Below are positions 1-8,678 of a DNA stretch of 64,000 nt, in pieces. The stretch spans positions 62,001 to 126,000 of the forward strand of contig NZ_FOHU01000001.1 of the NCBI RefSeq assembly GCF_900111615.1, in the 5' to 3' direction. This DNA is from Natronincola peptidivorans. Lineage in GTDB: Bacteria > Bacillota > Clostridia > Peptostreptococcales > Natronincolaceae. The first letter of the stretch is position 1. Every line of letters starts with the position of its first letter. A program made the translations under genes and the position numbers. The notes under the pieces are model-generated. The model was not told where the DNA came from and made no database searches. It worked only from the letters and a program-made list of their open reading frames with translations.

Positions 1-2
1 AG

Positions 3-398
3 ATGAGAGATCCTGAAGATGATAGAACTGCACCCAGAAATATGCAACCAGTAGAAATGGAACAGGATTTGATGATTAGGGCCGATAGAATAGTAAATGA
101 AGTAGTTAGATTAGAGGAAGTACGAAGTGCTACTGTTGTTATTTCAGAGAATACTGCACTAGTAGGTGTAACACTGGCGGATAGAGACAGAGAAGAAATT
201 GATAGGGATGTGGAAAAAAGGATTGAGGAGACAGTAAAAGAAGCAGATAGACATATTGACAGAGTAGCAGTTACCGCAGATCCAGATTTATTTAGCAGGA
301 TAGAAAGTATTGCTAGGGAAGCTGGAAGAGGAAGACCTTTAAGCGGATTTGGACGTGAAATAGAAGAAATCTTTAGAAGAATTACTCCTAAAGCATAG
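3..398 (+). CDS. YhcN/YlaJ-type sporulation lipoprotein, 3' part
   Basis: The visible 131 residues look like the C-terminal domain of the YhcN/YlaJ family of spore-associated lipoproteins: acidic/basic alternating residues, the pattern around 'ADRIVNEVVRLEEV' and 'TALVGVTL', and an ending of the 'FGREIEEIFRRITPK' type. Family members carry a signal peptide and lipobox Cys at the N-terminus; these are not visible because the gene begins before the window, and the ATG at position 3 is probably internal. These proteins sit in or near the inner spore membrane; their biochemical role is not settled. A strong terminator follows directly, so this gene ends its transcription unit. Family assignment is from sequence resemblance only. 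Confidence 0.72.
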   Translation: MRDPEDDRTAPRNMQPVEMEQDLMIRADRIVNEVVRLEEVRSATVVISENTALVGVTLADRDREEIDRDVEKRIEETVKEADRHIDRVAVTADPDLFSRIESIAREAGRGRPLSGFGREIEEIFRRITPKA

Positions 399-401
399 CA
401 T

Positions 402-455
402 AAAATGAATGAAGATGGAGCTTGACTCTATCTTTATTCATTTTATAGAGTTATT
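402..455 (+). terminator. Rho-independent terminator after the yhcN-like gene
   Basis: An imperfect inverted repeat (402-420 with 427-445, arms of about 19 bases with two G-T type mismatches) closes just after the stop codon and is followed by a T-rich tail. A TTGACT hexamer (422-427) lies within it and might serve as a -35 box for the next gene, but the partner TATAGA at 444-449 is weakly placed. Confidence 0.75.
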
Positions 456-509
456 TTTCATACTATTATAGAAGAAAAGCTTAATAGAAACCTATAAAGG
501 ATGGAGAAT

Positions 510-1658
510 ATGAGTACAATTTTGGTATCTATGTTTCTGACAATAGTAGTATTAATAGCTTTCATTACGAATGGCTTATTAGAAAGAATTTTTTGGATTA
601 CAGGTGCTATTTTAGTGGGGGTGCTCTTTAAAGAGTATAAACAGATAAGTAAATGGAATTATTGGAGAAATACTTTTAAAGGCATGATTTTAGGCTATAT
701 TGTAGTAATGCTCTTATTAATGAACCTGCAGCATCCAATTGAAGAAATTTATGTGGGTAAAAATTATGTACCTACAAATAAATCAGCAATCGTGTTGATA
801 TTCTCAGGAGAACCTAGTACCTACGACATTTCTTTGGCATCAAGAAATTACACAAATAACATGAAATTATGGGAAATCCTATGGATGCCACTTAAACTAT
901 TTAGAGAAAAAATCAGCTATGAAAAAGCAAATACTCAATGGGAAGAATATTTCAGTTCAAGATTAAAGCGTTTAATGGAAGAAGAGTTGGGAGATAAATA
1001 CAATGTGTATAATGCGTATGTATCGAAGACACCTTATTTACAGGAAACTATGAATAGAATTATACGTGATGGAAACCAAAAAATAATATTTTGTCCGATG
1101 TTTCTAACGGAATCCACAGACTATATAAACCTTCAAGAAGAAATAAAAAGAATAAATCTTCAACAATATAGGACTGAAGTATATATAACACAGCCATTAT
1201 GGAATAGCGATACGATAGCTAGATCCTTTGCAAGTGAAATCAATAAATCTAAAGCTAGTGAACATAAATACAACATTGGTATTCTATTAGTAGGTGAAGA
1301 AATAACAAAGAGTAACTATAATTTTCCATATATTAAACAGGATTTATTATTTAGAGAAAAAGTAAAGGATTTACTTGTAAGGGATGGATATAATAATAAT
1401 AAAATACGTCTTACGGCTTTTAATAAAAGAAATGTTAAAGATGAGATTGAAAAGCTTATGGAGTATGGAGTTGCAGAGATTATTTTAGTTCCATCAACAA
1501 CTAGTTTACATAGTATTGCCAATCAGCTTAAAATGGAGAAAATAATTAAATCAATAGAGACGCCTTATACAGTAGAGGTTTATTCTCTTAATCCATGGAT
1601 TTATAATGATGACATAGCTAGAGAATTATTAAATAGAATACAATTGTTAAATCTCTAG
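510..1658 (+). CDS. Membrane-anchored protein of unknown function, faint chelatase-like fold
   Basis: I do not recognise this 382-residue protein with confidence. The first 75 residues hold three hydrophobic segments (about 2-22, 26-41 and 57-73); the rest is soluble. The soluble part has two alternating beta/alpha halves, beginning near 'AIVLIFSGEPSTYD' and 'NIGILLVGEE', each with a segment like 'KIIFCPMFLTES' or 'EIILVPSTTSLHS'. That layout resembles ferrochelatase/CbiX-type chelatases, but I do not see the usual catalytic His, so a chelatase activity should not be assumed. The start ATG at 510 is preferred over 501 because the GGAG at 503-506 lies just upstream of it. It stands alone between a terminator and the lgt promoter. 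Confidence 0.6.
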   Translation: MSTILVSMFLTIVVLIAFITNGLLERIFWITGAILVGVLFKEYKQISKWNYWRNTFKGMILGYIVVMLLLMNLQHPIEEIYVGKNYVPTNKSAIVLIFSGEPSTYDISLASRNYTNNMKLWEILWMPLKLFREKISYEKANTQWEEYFSSRLKRLMEEELGDKYNVYNAYVSKTPYLQETMNRIIRDGNQKIIFCPMFLTESTDYINLQEEIKRINLQQYRTEVYITQPLWNSDTIARSFASEINKSKASEHKYNIGILLVGEEITKSNYNFPYIKQDLLFREKVKDLLVRDGYNNNKIRLTAFNKRNVKDEIEKLMEYGVAEIILVPSTTSLHSIANQLKMEKIIKSIETPYTVEVYSLNPWIYNDDIARELLNRIQLLNL

Positions 1659-1659
1659 T

Positions 1660-1688
1660 TTGACTTTTATAGGAAAGTTAACTATAAT
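1660..1688 (+). promoter_or_regulatory. Sigma-A-type promoter for lgt
   Basis: TTGACT (1660-1665) and TATAAT (1683-1688) are separated by exactly 17 bases, a near-ideal vegetative promoter. It sits directly after the stop of the preceding gene and about 55 bases before the lgt start. Confidence 0.75.
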
Positions 1689-1742
1689 TTACTTCAGATA
1701 AATGAAATAGACAGAGAAAAAATAGAGCAAAGGATGATAAGT

Positions 1743-2468
1743 ATGGACCCAATAGCTTTTAGAGTTTTTGGTATTGCAGTAGCTTGGTATGGTATTATTA
1801 TTTCGATTGGTATTTTTATGGGTATTTTTGTCGCCACCATTAGAGCAAAAAAAGAAAATTTGTATGAAGATGTTATTTTAGATCTTGCCCTTATTGCGGT
1901 TCCGGCAGCAGTAGTAGGGGCGCGATTATATTATGTTATTTTTAAGTGGGATTATTATGGACAGAACCTAAGTCATATTTTACGAATGAGATTAGGGGGA
2001 TTGGCCATCCACGGTGGTGTGATTGCAGGAGTTTTAGCAGGTTACCTTTTTTGTAAATACAAAAAAATCTCATTTTGGAAGCTGGCAGATATCTGCGCTC
2101 CCAGCATCATCCTAGGACAAGCAATAGGAAGATGGGGTAATTTTTTTAATCAAGAGGCTTATGGTAGACCCACTGACTTGCCTTGGGCAATAGAAATAGA
2201 GGGAACGATGGTGCATCCCACCTTCCTATATGAGTCAATATGGAATTTTGGAGTATTTGCATTTCTATTGTACTATACTAAAAAGAAAAAATTTAGAGGG
2301 CAAATATTTTTGTATTATTTAATCCTATACTCTATCGGAAGATTTTTTATTGAGGGACTTAGAATCGATAGTTTAATGATAGGTCCATTAAGAACTGCAC
2401 AGGTGATCAGTATCATCACTATTGTGGGAGCATTGATTTTTATGAAACTATTAAAAAATAATAAATAG
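1743..2468 (+). CDS. lgt: Prolipoprotein diacylglyceryl transferase
   Basis: Transfers diacylglycerol from phosphatidylglycerol to the lipobox Cys of prolipoproteins in the cytoplasmic membrane, the first step of lipoprotein maturation. The protein is a polytopic membrane protein of 241 residues, the usual size. It has the family stretch 'GGLAIHGGVIAG' and the signature 'GRWGNFFNQEAYGRP', in which Arg130 of the G-R-x-G-N-F motif is the conserved functional residue. ATG 1743 is chosen over ATG 1734 because AAAGGA (1729-1734) then has about 8 bases of spacing. It has its own promoter and terminator, so it is monocistronic. The next enzyme of the pathway, LspA, is encoded at 55.07 kb in this window. 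Confidence 0.96.
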   Translation: MDPIAFRVFGIAVAWYGIIISIGIFMGIFVATIRAKKENLYEDVILDLALIAVPAAVVGARLYYVIFKWDYYGQNLSHILRMRLGGLAIHGGVIAGVLAGYLFCKYKKISFWKLADICAPSIILGQAIGRWGNFFNQEAYGRPTDLPWAIEIEGTMVHPTFLYESIWNFGVFAFLLYYTKKKKFRGQIFLYYLILYSIGRFFIEGLRIDSLMIGPLRTAQVISIITIVGALIFMKLLKNNK

Positions 2469-2526
2469 CAAAGAATATAATGAAATTGCGAGTTTAGTAT
2501 AATTGAAAAGGGTGCTTCATTTTAAA

Positions 2527-2560
2527 AAGAACTGTCATTTAGCTGTGACAGTTCTTTTTG
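2527..2560 (+). terminator. Terminator after lgt
   Basis: Perfect 11-bp stem (2527-2537 with 2546-2556), 8-base loop, followed by a run of T. A typical intrinsic terminator that separates lgt from the dcw operon. Confidence 0.9.
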
Positions 2561-2620
2561 TATTGAATCTATTGTAGAACCAGAGTACTATAAAAAATTT
2601 TTTTCGCTAATTAGAAGGAT

Positions 2621-2649
2621 TTTACAAAAATCTATAGAAATAATATAAA
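2621..2649 (+). promoter_or_regulatory. Promoter of the mraZ (dcw) operon
   Basis: TTTACA (2621-2626), 17-base spacer, TATAAA (2644-2649). The MraZ boxes begin at the last base of the -10 element. A second possible promoter (TTGAAT 2563-2568, 17 bases, TACTAT 2586-2591) lies upstream. Confidence 0.75.
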
Positions 2650-2675
2650 AAGTGGTGAAAAGTGGTATAAAGTGG
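2649..2675 (+). promoter_or_regulatory. Three MraZ operator boxes
   Basis: The heptamer AAAGTGG occurs three times at 2649-2655, 2659-2665 and 2669-2675, an exact 10-base period, so all lie on one face of the helix. GTGG-containing direct repeats with this period are the known binding site of MraZ, the operon's own first product, in Mollicutes and Enterobacteria. Their position at the -10/start region predicts autorepression of the division and wall operon. Confidence 0.82.
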
Positions 2676-2701
2676 GGGAGTTTCCCTAAGGTGGGATGAA
2701 A

Positions 2702-3133
2702 ATGTTTATTGGTGAATATAACCATTCAATTGATACAAAGGGTAGACTAAGTGTTCCTTCTAAGTTTAGAGAAGAATTAGGAGAGCACTTTATTGTGACA
2801 AAAGGCTTAGATAACTGTTTATTTGTATACCCTTTAGAGGAATGGAAAATATTAGAAAACAAATTAAAACAACTTCCTATGACCAATAGAGACGCTAGAG
2901 CTTTTGTAAGGTTTTTTTTCGCAGGAGCAACAGAATGTGAATTGGACAATCAGGGAAGAATAAGAATACCCAATAATTTGAGAGAACATGCCTTCCTTGA
3001 AAAAGAAGCAATAATTATAGGGGTTGCTACTCGATTAGAAATATGGAGTCTTGATCAATGGAATCAATACAATAATGACGCTAATTTGAGCTATGATGAA
3101 ATTGCTGTCAAGATGCAGGAGTTAGGAATATAG
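2702..3133 (+). CDS. mraZ: MraZ transcriptional regulator of the dcw operon
   Basis: AbrB-like DNA-binding protein of 143 residues with the usual two SpoVT/AbrB-type repeats. It begins '[19 protein letters not shown]', the first repeat signature, and has the second repeat at about residues 75-90 ('[15 protein letters not shown]'). ATG 2702 is preferred to ATG 2696 because family members begin MF(M/I)GEY and the AAGGTGGG sequence is then correctly spaced. MraZ forms oligomeric rings and binds GTGG repeats in its own promoter, which are present just upstream. It is the first gene of the division and cell wall cluster, followed after 16 bases by rsmH. Confidence 0.96.
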   Translation: MFIGEYNHSIDTKGRLSVPSKFREELGEHFIVTKGLDNCLFVYPLEEWKILENKLKQLPMTNRDARAFVRFFFAGATECELDNQGRIRIPNNLREHAFLEKEAIIIGVATRLEIWSLDQWNQYNNDANLSYDEIAVKMQELGI

Positions 3134-3149
3134 ATATGAAGGTGATAAA

Positions 3150-4085
3150 ATGGATTTCCAACATGTATCAGTCTTATTAGAGGAATGCATAGAAGGTTTA
3201 AATATAAAAAGCGAAGGTGTCTACATAGATGGGACCTTAGGTGGCGCTGGACATACAGCAGAAATAGCAAAAAAATTGAATGAAAATGCTTTGCTAATAG
3301 GTATAGACCAAGATAAAAATGCTATTAAGGCAGCAACTGAAAAGCTAAAGGGTTACCCATGTGATATTAAATTAGTACATAATAATTTTAGAAATTTAGA
3401 GATGATTTTAAATGATTTAGAAATTGATGGTATAGACGGAATCTTACTGGACTTAGGCGTATCTTCCCATCAATTAGATGAAGCAGAAAGAGGTTTTTCT
3501 TACATGCATAATGCCCAGTTGGATATGCGAATGGATATAAGAAAATCCTATACTGCTAAAGATGTAGTTAATCAGTACTCAGAAGAAGAATTATCAAAAA
3601 TTATATGGAAATATGGGGAAGAAAAATGGGGTAAAAGAATAGCCCAGTTTATTGTAGAACACAGAAAAAATCAAGAGATAAATACTACCTATGAGCTTGT
3701 AGATATAATAAAAAAAGCCATTCCTAAAGGTGCTAGAAAAGAAGGGGGGCACCCAGCCAAAAGAACCTTCCAAGCCATTAGGATTGAAGTAAATGAGGAA
3801 CTAGATGTTATAGGAGAAACAATCAAGACCGCCACTAAATATCTAAAACAAGGGGGACGTATATGTATTATTACATTTCACTCTTTAGAAGATAGAATTG
3901 TAAAAAATATTTTTAAAGAGTTAAATGATCCCTGTACATGTCCACCTCAATTCCCCATCTGTCAATGTGGGAATACAAAGCAACTACAAATTATTACTAG
4001 AAAGCCTATTGTACCTACAGAAAAGGAGCTAGAGATTAATCCCAGATCAAGAAGTGCAAAATTGAGAGTAGCCGAAAAAGCGTAA
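3150..4085 (+). CDS. rsmH: 16S rRNA m4C1402 methyltransferase RsmH (MraW)
   Basis: SAM-dependent methyltransferase that modifies N4 of C1402 in the 16S rRNA decoding site. The 311-residue length is normal. The SAM-binding motif is '[10 protein letters not shown]' at residues 27-36; further family marks are '[14 protein letters not shown]', '[15 protein letters not shown]' and '[12 protein letters not shown]', and the end '[14 protein letters not shown]'. GAAGGTGAT precedes the ATG. It is the second gene of the operon, in the position conserved in most bacteria. Confidence 0.97.
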   Translation: MDFQHVSVLLEECIEGLNIKSEGVYIDGTLGGAGHTAEIAKKLNENALLIGIDQDKNAIKAATEKLKGYPCDIKLVHNNFRNLEMILNDLEIDGIDGILLDLGVSSHQLDEAERGFSYMHNAQLDMRMDIRKSYTAKDVVNQYSEEELSKIIWKYGEEKWGKRIAQFIVEHRKNQEINTTYELVDIIKKAIPKGARKEGGHPAKRTFQAIRIEVNEELDVIGETIKTATKYLKQGGRICIITFHSLEDRIVKNIFKELNDPCTCPPQFPICQCGNTKQLQIITRKPIVPTEKELEINPRSRSAKLRVAEKA

Positions 4086-4128
4086 GATGATAAAGGATAA
4101 GAATATTAAGAAAGGGGGATGAATAGAT

Positions 4129-4617
4129 TTGGTAGTAGCACGGAAAAAATATGATTATGCTCAACCTCAAGAACAACAACAGCAACAGCAGTTTAAAAAG
4201 CCTAAACCAAAAAGAAGCTACAGATTTGAAAAAATTGTAGTAAGCATTGGTATTATTGCTGCGCTTTCCTTAAGTTTGATGTTATTAACTAGATTTGCCG
4301 TTATTACTGAGACAAGGTATAGAGTAAATCATCTAAATACACAATTAGAACAACTGCATACTCAAAAGGAAAAGTTGAGAGTTGAAGCAGAAAAGGTTTC
4401 AAAATCTAGATGGATTGAGAGTGAAGCAATAGATAGATTAGATATGCAATATCCTTCACCAGAACAGATCCTCTATATTCATGTTCATCCCGCAGAAGTA
4501 GCTGAGCTTTCTAGTCAACTTAGCAGCAAAATAGAAGAAAATCCTACCTATCATGTGGCTTCTAATAACAACTTAAATAAAGTATTTGATATAATTGTTG
4601 GTTTGTTCAAAATTTAA
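4129..4617 (+). CDS. ftsL: Cell division protein FtsL-like
   Basis: Small bitopic protein of the divisome, identified mainly by position between rsmH and the transpeptidase gene. It has a basic, Gln-rich cytoplasmic head (a QEQQQQQQF run near residue 15), one membrane span at about 38-60, and a heptad-like extracytoplasmic helix (about 62-95). The ending of about 65 residues is unusually long for FtsL. It should form the FtsL part of the FtsQ/DivIB-FtsL-DivIC complex. The start is TTG at 4129 after the strong AAAGGGGGATG site. Confidence 0.8.
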   Translation: MVVARKKYDYAQPQEQQQQQQFKKPKPKRSYRFEKIVVSIGIIAALSLSLMLLTRFAVITETRYRVNHLNTQLEQLHTQKEKLRVEAEKVSKSRWIESEAIDRLDMQYPSPEQILYIHVHPAEVAELSSQLSSKIEENPTYHVASNNNLNKVFDIIVGLFKI

Positions 4618-4632
4618 AGGGGGAAAATCCTA

Positions 4633-6804
4633 GTGTCACAACCTAGTATTTCTAGTAAAAAAAGACTGGTATTTATCTTTGTCAGTGTATGCTTAGCAAT
4701 GCTTGGTCTAATCATACGATTAGGATGGATACAAATTGTACAAGGAGAAAGATATAAGGAACTAGCTAATGCACAACAGACAAGGGATATTCCAATTCCG
4801 TCAAAAAGAGGAACGATATATGATAGAAATGGTAAAGAACTAGCTATCAGTGCCAGTACCAATACTGTTTGGGCAAGACCTAGAGAAATTGAAGATGCTA
4901 AGATAGCAGCAGAACTCCTAGGGGAAATTTTGCAACTGGATGTGGAGGAAACGATAGAAAAATTAGAGGATACTACATATGGGTTAGTAAGAATAGCCCG
5001 ATGGATAGAGGATGACTTAGCAGAAGCCATTCGCTCAAAAAGAATAAAGGGTGTCTGGATTGCTGAAGATAATAAAAGGTTTTATCCCTATGGAAATTTT
5101 GCAGCTTATATATTGGGTCATACGACTGATGATAATAGAGGGATGGCTGGAATTGAGCTTGAGTATGAAAAATATTTAAGCGGACTGCCAGGGAGATGGA
5201 TAAAGAATACAGACGGAGCAGGAAGACAACTAGCCTTTAGTGTAGAAAGATATTATCCTCCAGAGGATGGATTAAATCTTGTATTAACCATAGATGAAGT
5301 AATACAGCACTTTGCAGAAAAAGCTGTTGAAAATGCCTTAATTATGAATCAAGCTAAGAGGGCAACAGCTATCGTAATGGATATAAAAACAGGGGATGTT
5401 TTAGCAATGGCAATAAAACCTGATTATGATCCAAATGACCCCAGAACACCATTAGATGATGTATTAAGAGAACAGATAGAGGCTATGGATAATGAAAAAA
5501 AGCTAGAAGCATGGTTTAGTATGTGGAGAAATCCAGCCATTAATGATACTTATGAGCCAGGATCTACCTTTAAGATTTTAACTGCTGCTGCAGCTCTTGA
5601 GGAGGCAGTGGCAAATCCAAATAGTCAGTTTCATTGCACTGGTACAATTACTGTGGGTGGTCGCACAATAAAATGCTGGCGATACTATAATCCTCATGGA
5701 GCTCAAACCTTCACTGAGGCAGTACAAAATTCATGTAATCCAGTATTTGTAGAATTAGGGCAAAAAATGGGCGTTGAAACCTTTTATAACTATTTAGATG
5801 GTTTTGGAGTTGCTGATGTTACCGGTATTGATTTGCCGGGAGAAAGAAAATCAATTATGTATAACGTAAACAATGTAGGTCCAGTAGAACTAGCTACTAT
5901 TTCCTTTGGTCAAAGTATATCCATCACTCCTATTCAACTAATAACTGCTGTGTCTGCAATTGCCAATGACGGCAACTTAATGAAACCCCGTATTGTAAAA
6001 GAGTTGTTGGATCATGAAGGCAAAGTAGTTCATCGTTTTGAAGAAACCATGGTGAGACAAGTGATTTCTTCTAAAACCTCAAAGGAAATAAGGGATATCA
6101 TGGAATCAGTAGTAACAGAAGGTTCCGGCAAAAGTGCTTATATACCGGGCTACTCTGTTGGAGGTAAGACAGGGACAGCACAAAAGGTTGTAGATGGAAG
6201 ATATGCTCAAGGAATATATGTATCTTCTTTTATTGGCATTGCTCCAAGTGATGATCCTCGATTAGCAGTCCTGGCAATAGTAGATGAGCCAGGAGGATAT
6301 AGTCATTTTGGAAGCGTAGTTGCCGCACCTATAGCAAGAGAGATATTGGAAGAAAGCTTAAGATATTTAGATATTAAGCCAAAATATACAGATGAAGAAG
6401 CAGAAGCATTAATCCACAGAGAGGTTGTAATACCAGAGGTTAGGGGCTTGACAGTCAAGGAAGCATCACAGATATTAACACAAAGCAAATTAGAGCATGC
6501 CACTTGGCCAGAATATATAGGAGATGGTGAGAACATAGTTACTGATATGTTTCCAAAACCAAGTGCAAGGGTACCAGAAAAATCTATTATTATGTTATAT
6601 ACTAAGCATAATGAAAACATTCCTTCCTCCATTGTTTTACCGGATTTAAAGGGTAAAACAATCAGAGAAGCAAATGCTATATTAAATTCTTTAGGATTAA
6701 AACTCAAGATAACCGGCAGTGGTCTAGCTGATATGCAAACACCAGAAGCTGGAGCTGAAGTAGATCCAGGAACCATAGTGACTGTAGAATTTAAGCCCAA
6801 TTAA
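4633..6804 (+). CDS. spoVD: Class B penicillin-binding protein, SpoVD/FtsI type, with two PASTA domains
   Basis: Transpeptidase that cross-links septal or spore-cortex peptidoglycan. It has 723 residues: one N-terminal membrane anchor (about 11-30), a dimerisation domain (about 50-205, with 'RGTIYDRNGKELA'), and the transpeptidase domain with Ser311-Thr-Phe-Lys314 (SxxK), Ser367-Cys-Asn369 (SxN) and Lys512-Thr-Gly (KTG). The tail carries two PASTA domains (about 597-655 and 660-723). B. subtilis SpoVD has one such domain and PBP2B two, so sporulation versus vegetative use cannot be decided from sequence; clostridia often have a single gene here. The start is GTG 4633. It partners with the SEDS protein at 12.4 kb. 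Confidence 0.93.
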   Translation: MSQPSISSKKRLVFIFVSVCLAMLGLIIRLGWIQIVQGERYKELANAQQTRDIPIPSKRGTIYDRNGKELAISASTNTVWARPREIEDAKIAAELLGEILQLDVEETIEKLEDTTYGLVRIARWIEDDLAEAIRSKRIKGVWIAEDNKRFYPYGNFAAYILGHTTDDNRGMAGIELEYEKYLSGLPGRWIKNTDGAGRQLAFSVERYYPPEDGLNLVLTIDEVIQHFAEKAVENALIMNQAKRATAIVMDIKTGDVLAMAIKPDYDPNDPRTPLDDVLREQIEAMDNEKKLEAWFSMWRNPAINDTYEPGSTFKILTAAAALEEAVANPNSQFHCTGTITVGGRTIKCWRYYNPHGAQTFTEAVQNSCNPVFVELGQKMGVETFYNYLDGFGVADVTGIDLPGERKSIMYNVNNVGPVELATISFGQSISITPIQLITAVSAIANDGNLMKPRIVKELLDHEGKVVHRFEETMVRQVISSKTSKEIRDIMESVVTEGSGKSAYIPGYSVGGKTGTAQKVVDGRYAQGIYVSSFIGIAPSDDPRLAVLAIVDEPGGYSHFGSVVAAPIAREILEESLRYLDIKPKYTDEEAEALIHREVVIPEVRGLTVKEASQILTQSKLEHATWPEYIGDGENIVTDMFPKPSARVPEKSIIMLYTKHNENIPSSIVLPDLKGKTIREANAILNSLGLKLKITGSGLADMQTPEAGAEVDPGTIVTVEFKPN

Positions 6805-6850
6805 AGCTTTGACAGTTATATTTTTACAAAAATTTTTATAAACCTTCTAT

Positions 6851-6904
6851 AAAAAGGGCAACTGAGATTAAAGAGTAGTACTTTAATTTTAGGTTGCCTT
6901 TTAA
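6851..6904 (+). terminator. Terminator after spoVD
   Basis: Long stem (6851-6873 with 6881-6904) enclosing a 7-base loop, with T residues in the 3' arm. It splits the cluster into mraZ-spoVD and murE-onward transcription units. Confidence 0.85.
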
Positions 6905-6980
6905 AAAGTCAAACAAATGGTAATACAACATAGATAGGGATAAATATTTTTCTATTCAATAGAAAACAGTTTAAAGGATA

Positions 6981-7090
6981 AAATGAGACTTAATTCAGAG
7001 AAAGTTGGTACCAAGGCTGAATTATAATCGGATTTACTGGGGAATTATAGAGGTTAATCTGCCGCCTGGTAGAAACGAAAGTCTTTTCAA
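6981..7090 (+). promoter_or_regulatory. Structured murE leader, possible c-di-AMP (ydaO)-like element
   Basis: This leader sits between the spoVD terminator and murE. AGACTT (6986-6991) can pair with AAGTCT (7079-7084) to close a domain. Inside are a stem AATTCAG/CTGAATT (6992-6998 with 7017-7023) capped by the self-complementary TTGGTACCAA, and a second arm CGGATT/AATCTG around GGGGAA (7039-7044) and GGTTAATCTGC (7052-7062). The GGGGAA plus GGTTAATC pair recalls the core of c-di-AMP riboswitches, and the outer CTTAAT...CGAAAG ends are also reminiscent. The usual second GACAGCTAAC element is not intact. Structure is seen; ligand class is a guess. Confidence 0.4.
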
Positions 7091-7214
7091 ACACTGAAGA
7101 ATAGTATAGGTAATGGCTTATTTGATATAGCTATTGACCTTTAAGAAACCAGTGAAAAATCCTAGGAGAAAAATCTTACTCCAAACTTTTATTCTATTGA
7201 ACAGGGGGATATTT

Positions 7215-8678
7215 ATGCTACTAAAGGATTTATTGCGGGGACTTAAAGTGAAGGAGATACAAGGAAATGATAAACTATTTATTAAAGATATAGCCTATAA
7301 TTCGCAAAAATCGTCAGATGATAGTTTGTTTATCTGCATTGAAGGTTTAAAGACAGATGGACATTTATATATAAAGGATGCTATCAGAAGGGGTGCAATA
7401 GCTGTTATTGTTCAGAAGGATGTGAAAGTTGAAGGTGCTACTATTGTACAGGTAGAGGACACAAGAAAAGCACTAGCATTGATAGCCAACCGTTACCATC
7501 ATCAGCCCAGCACTAAATTAAATCTAATAGGTGTCACGGGAACCAATGGGAAGACCTCTACCACTTATATGATAAAAAAAATTTTAGAAATCAATGAAAA
7601 GAAAATTGGTCTAATTGGTACAATCTCAAACTGGTTAGGGAATGAGAAAGAAGAGGATGATAGAACCACGCCGGAAGCATTAGACCTACAAAGACTACTC
7701 CATAGAATGGTTAAGAAAAAGATAAAAAGTTGTGTTATGGAAGTTTCTTCCCATTCTTTAGAATTACAAAGAGTTGAGGAATGCAATTTTACTATAGGAG
7801 TTTTTACTAATCTAACACCTGACCACTTAGATTTTCATGAGACTATAGAAAACTATAGAAATGCGAAGAAAAAACTTTTTTATAAAACTTCCTTTTATAA
7901 TATTATCAATATAGATGATAATGATGGTAAAATCATATTAGATGAGATTAAGCATTTAGATACACCTATTTTAACCTATGGTGTCAATAGTGAAGCTGAT
8001 ATTTCAGCAAAAAATATTGTTATGACGATAAAGTCAGTTTCCTTTGATTTAATGACTCCAAGCTATGAAGAAAAGATTAAGATAAATATCCCAGGGATGT
8101 TTACTGTATACAATGCCTTAGCAGCCATTACAACTGCTTATTGTATGAGGATAGATCGAGAACAAATCAAGCTGGGCTTGCAGTCCATCAAAGGTATTGC
8201 AGGGAGAATAGAACCTATTGAAGAATTTAAAGAATTTGCTGTTATTGTTGATTACGCACATACGCCAGATGCATTAGAAAATATATTGAAATCTGTGAAG
8301 GGATTTGTTAATAATAAACTTATAACTGTTTTTGGTTGTGGTGGTGATAGAGATAGAAGCAAAAGACCTGTTATGGGAGAAATTTCTAGTAAGTTTAGTG
8401 ATGTAACCATAATTACTTCTGATAACCCTAGATCAGAAAAACCAACAGAGATTATAGATATGATTGTGGAAGGTATAAGAGGAAATAAAGAGAAATATCA
8501 TATAGTAGTAGATCGTAGAGAGGCTATCAGAAAAGCTTTGAAAAGTGCTGTTAAAGGCGATATAATTCTTATTGTTGGTAAAGGACATGAAACCTATCAG
8601 ATTATTAATGAGAATGTAATAGAATTTGACGATAAAAAAGTTGCAATAGAGGTTGCAAGAGAGGAAGGAATATTATGA
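7215..8678 (+). CDS. murE: UDP-MurNAc-L-Ala-D-Glu:meso-DAP ligase
   Basis: Adds the third amino acid to the cytoplasmic peptidoglycan precursor using ATP. The 487-residue Mur ligase has the P-loop 'GTNGKTST' (Lys113) and the amino-acid specificity motif Asp403-Asn-Pro-Arg406. DNPR is the meso-diaminopimelate-selecting form, in agreement with dapF at 59.2 kb. The frame is open from 7134, but ATG 7215 is the start because it follows AGGGGGAT (7203-7210) and gives the family N-terminus. It overlaps murF by ATGA. The preceding 410-base leader suggests separate regulation of the precursor-synthesis genes. Confidence 0.96.
   Translation: MLLKDLLRGLKVKEIQGNDKLFIKDIAYNSQKSSDDSLFICIEGLKTDGHLYIKDAIRRGAIAVIVQKDVKVEGATIVQVEDTRKALALIANRYHHQPSTKLNLIGVTGTNGKTSTTYMIKKILEINEKKIGLIGTISNWLGNEKEEDDRTTPEALDLQRLLHRMVKKKIKSCVMEVSSHSLELQRVEECNFTIGVFTNLTPDHLDFHETIENYRNAKKKLFYKTSFYNIINIDDNDGKIILDEIKHLDTPILTYGVNSEADISAKNIVMTIKSVSFDLMTPSYEEKIKINIPGMFTVYNALAAITTAYCMRIDREQIKLGLQSIKGIAGRIEPIEEFKEFAVIVDYAHTPDALENILKSVKGFVNNKLITVFGCGGDRDRSKRPVMGEISSKFSDVTIITSDNPRSEKPTEIIDMIVEGIRGNKEKYHIVVDRREAIRKALKSAVKGDIILIVGKGHETYQIINENVIEFDDKKVAIEVAREEGIL

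Noticed and set aside
2686-2949. Minus-strand open frame across mraZ
   Set aside because: It lies wholly over a well-conserved gene, has no ribosome binding site and its composition mirrors the plus-strand codons.
6854-6904. T-box or other attenuator for murE
   Set aside because: The hairpin is directly after spoVD and upstream of the structured leader; no T-box sequence (AGGGTGGNACCGCG type) is present, so it is read as a plain terminator.
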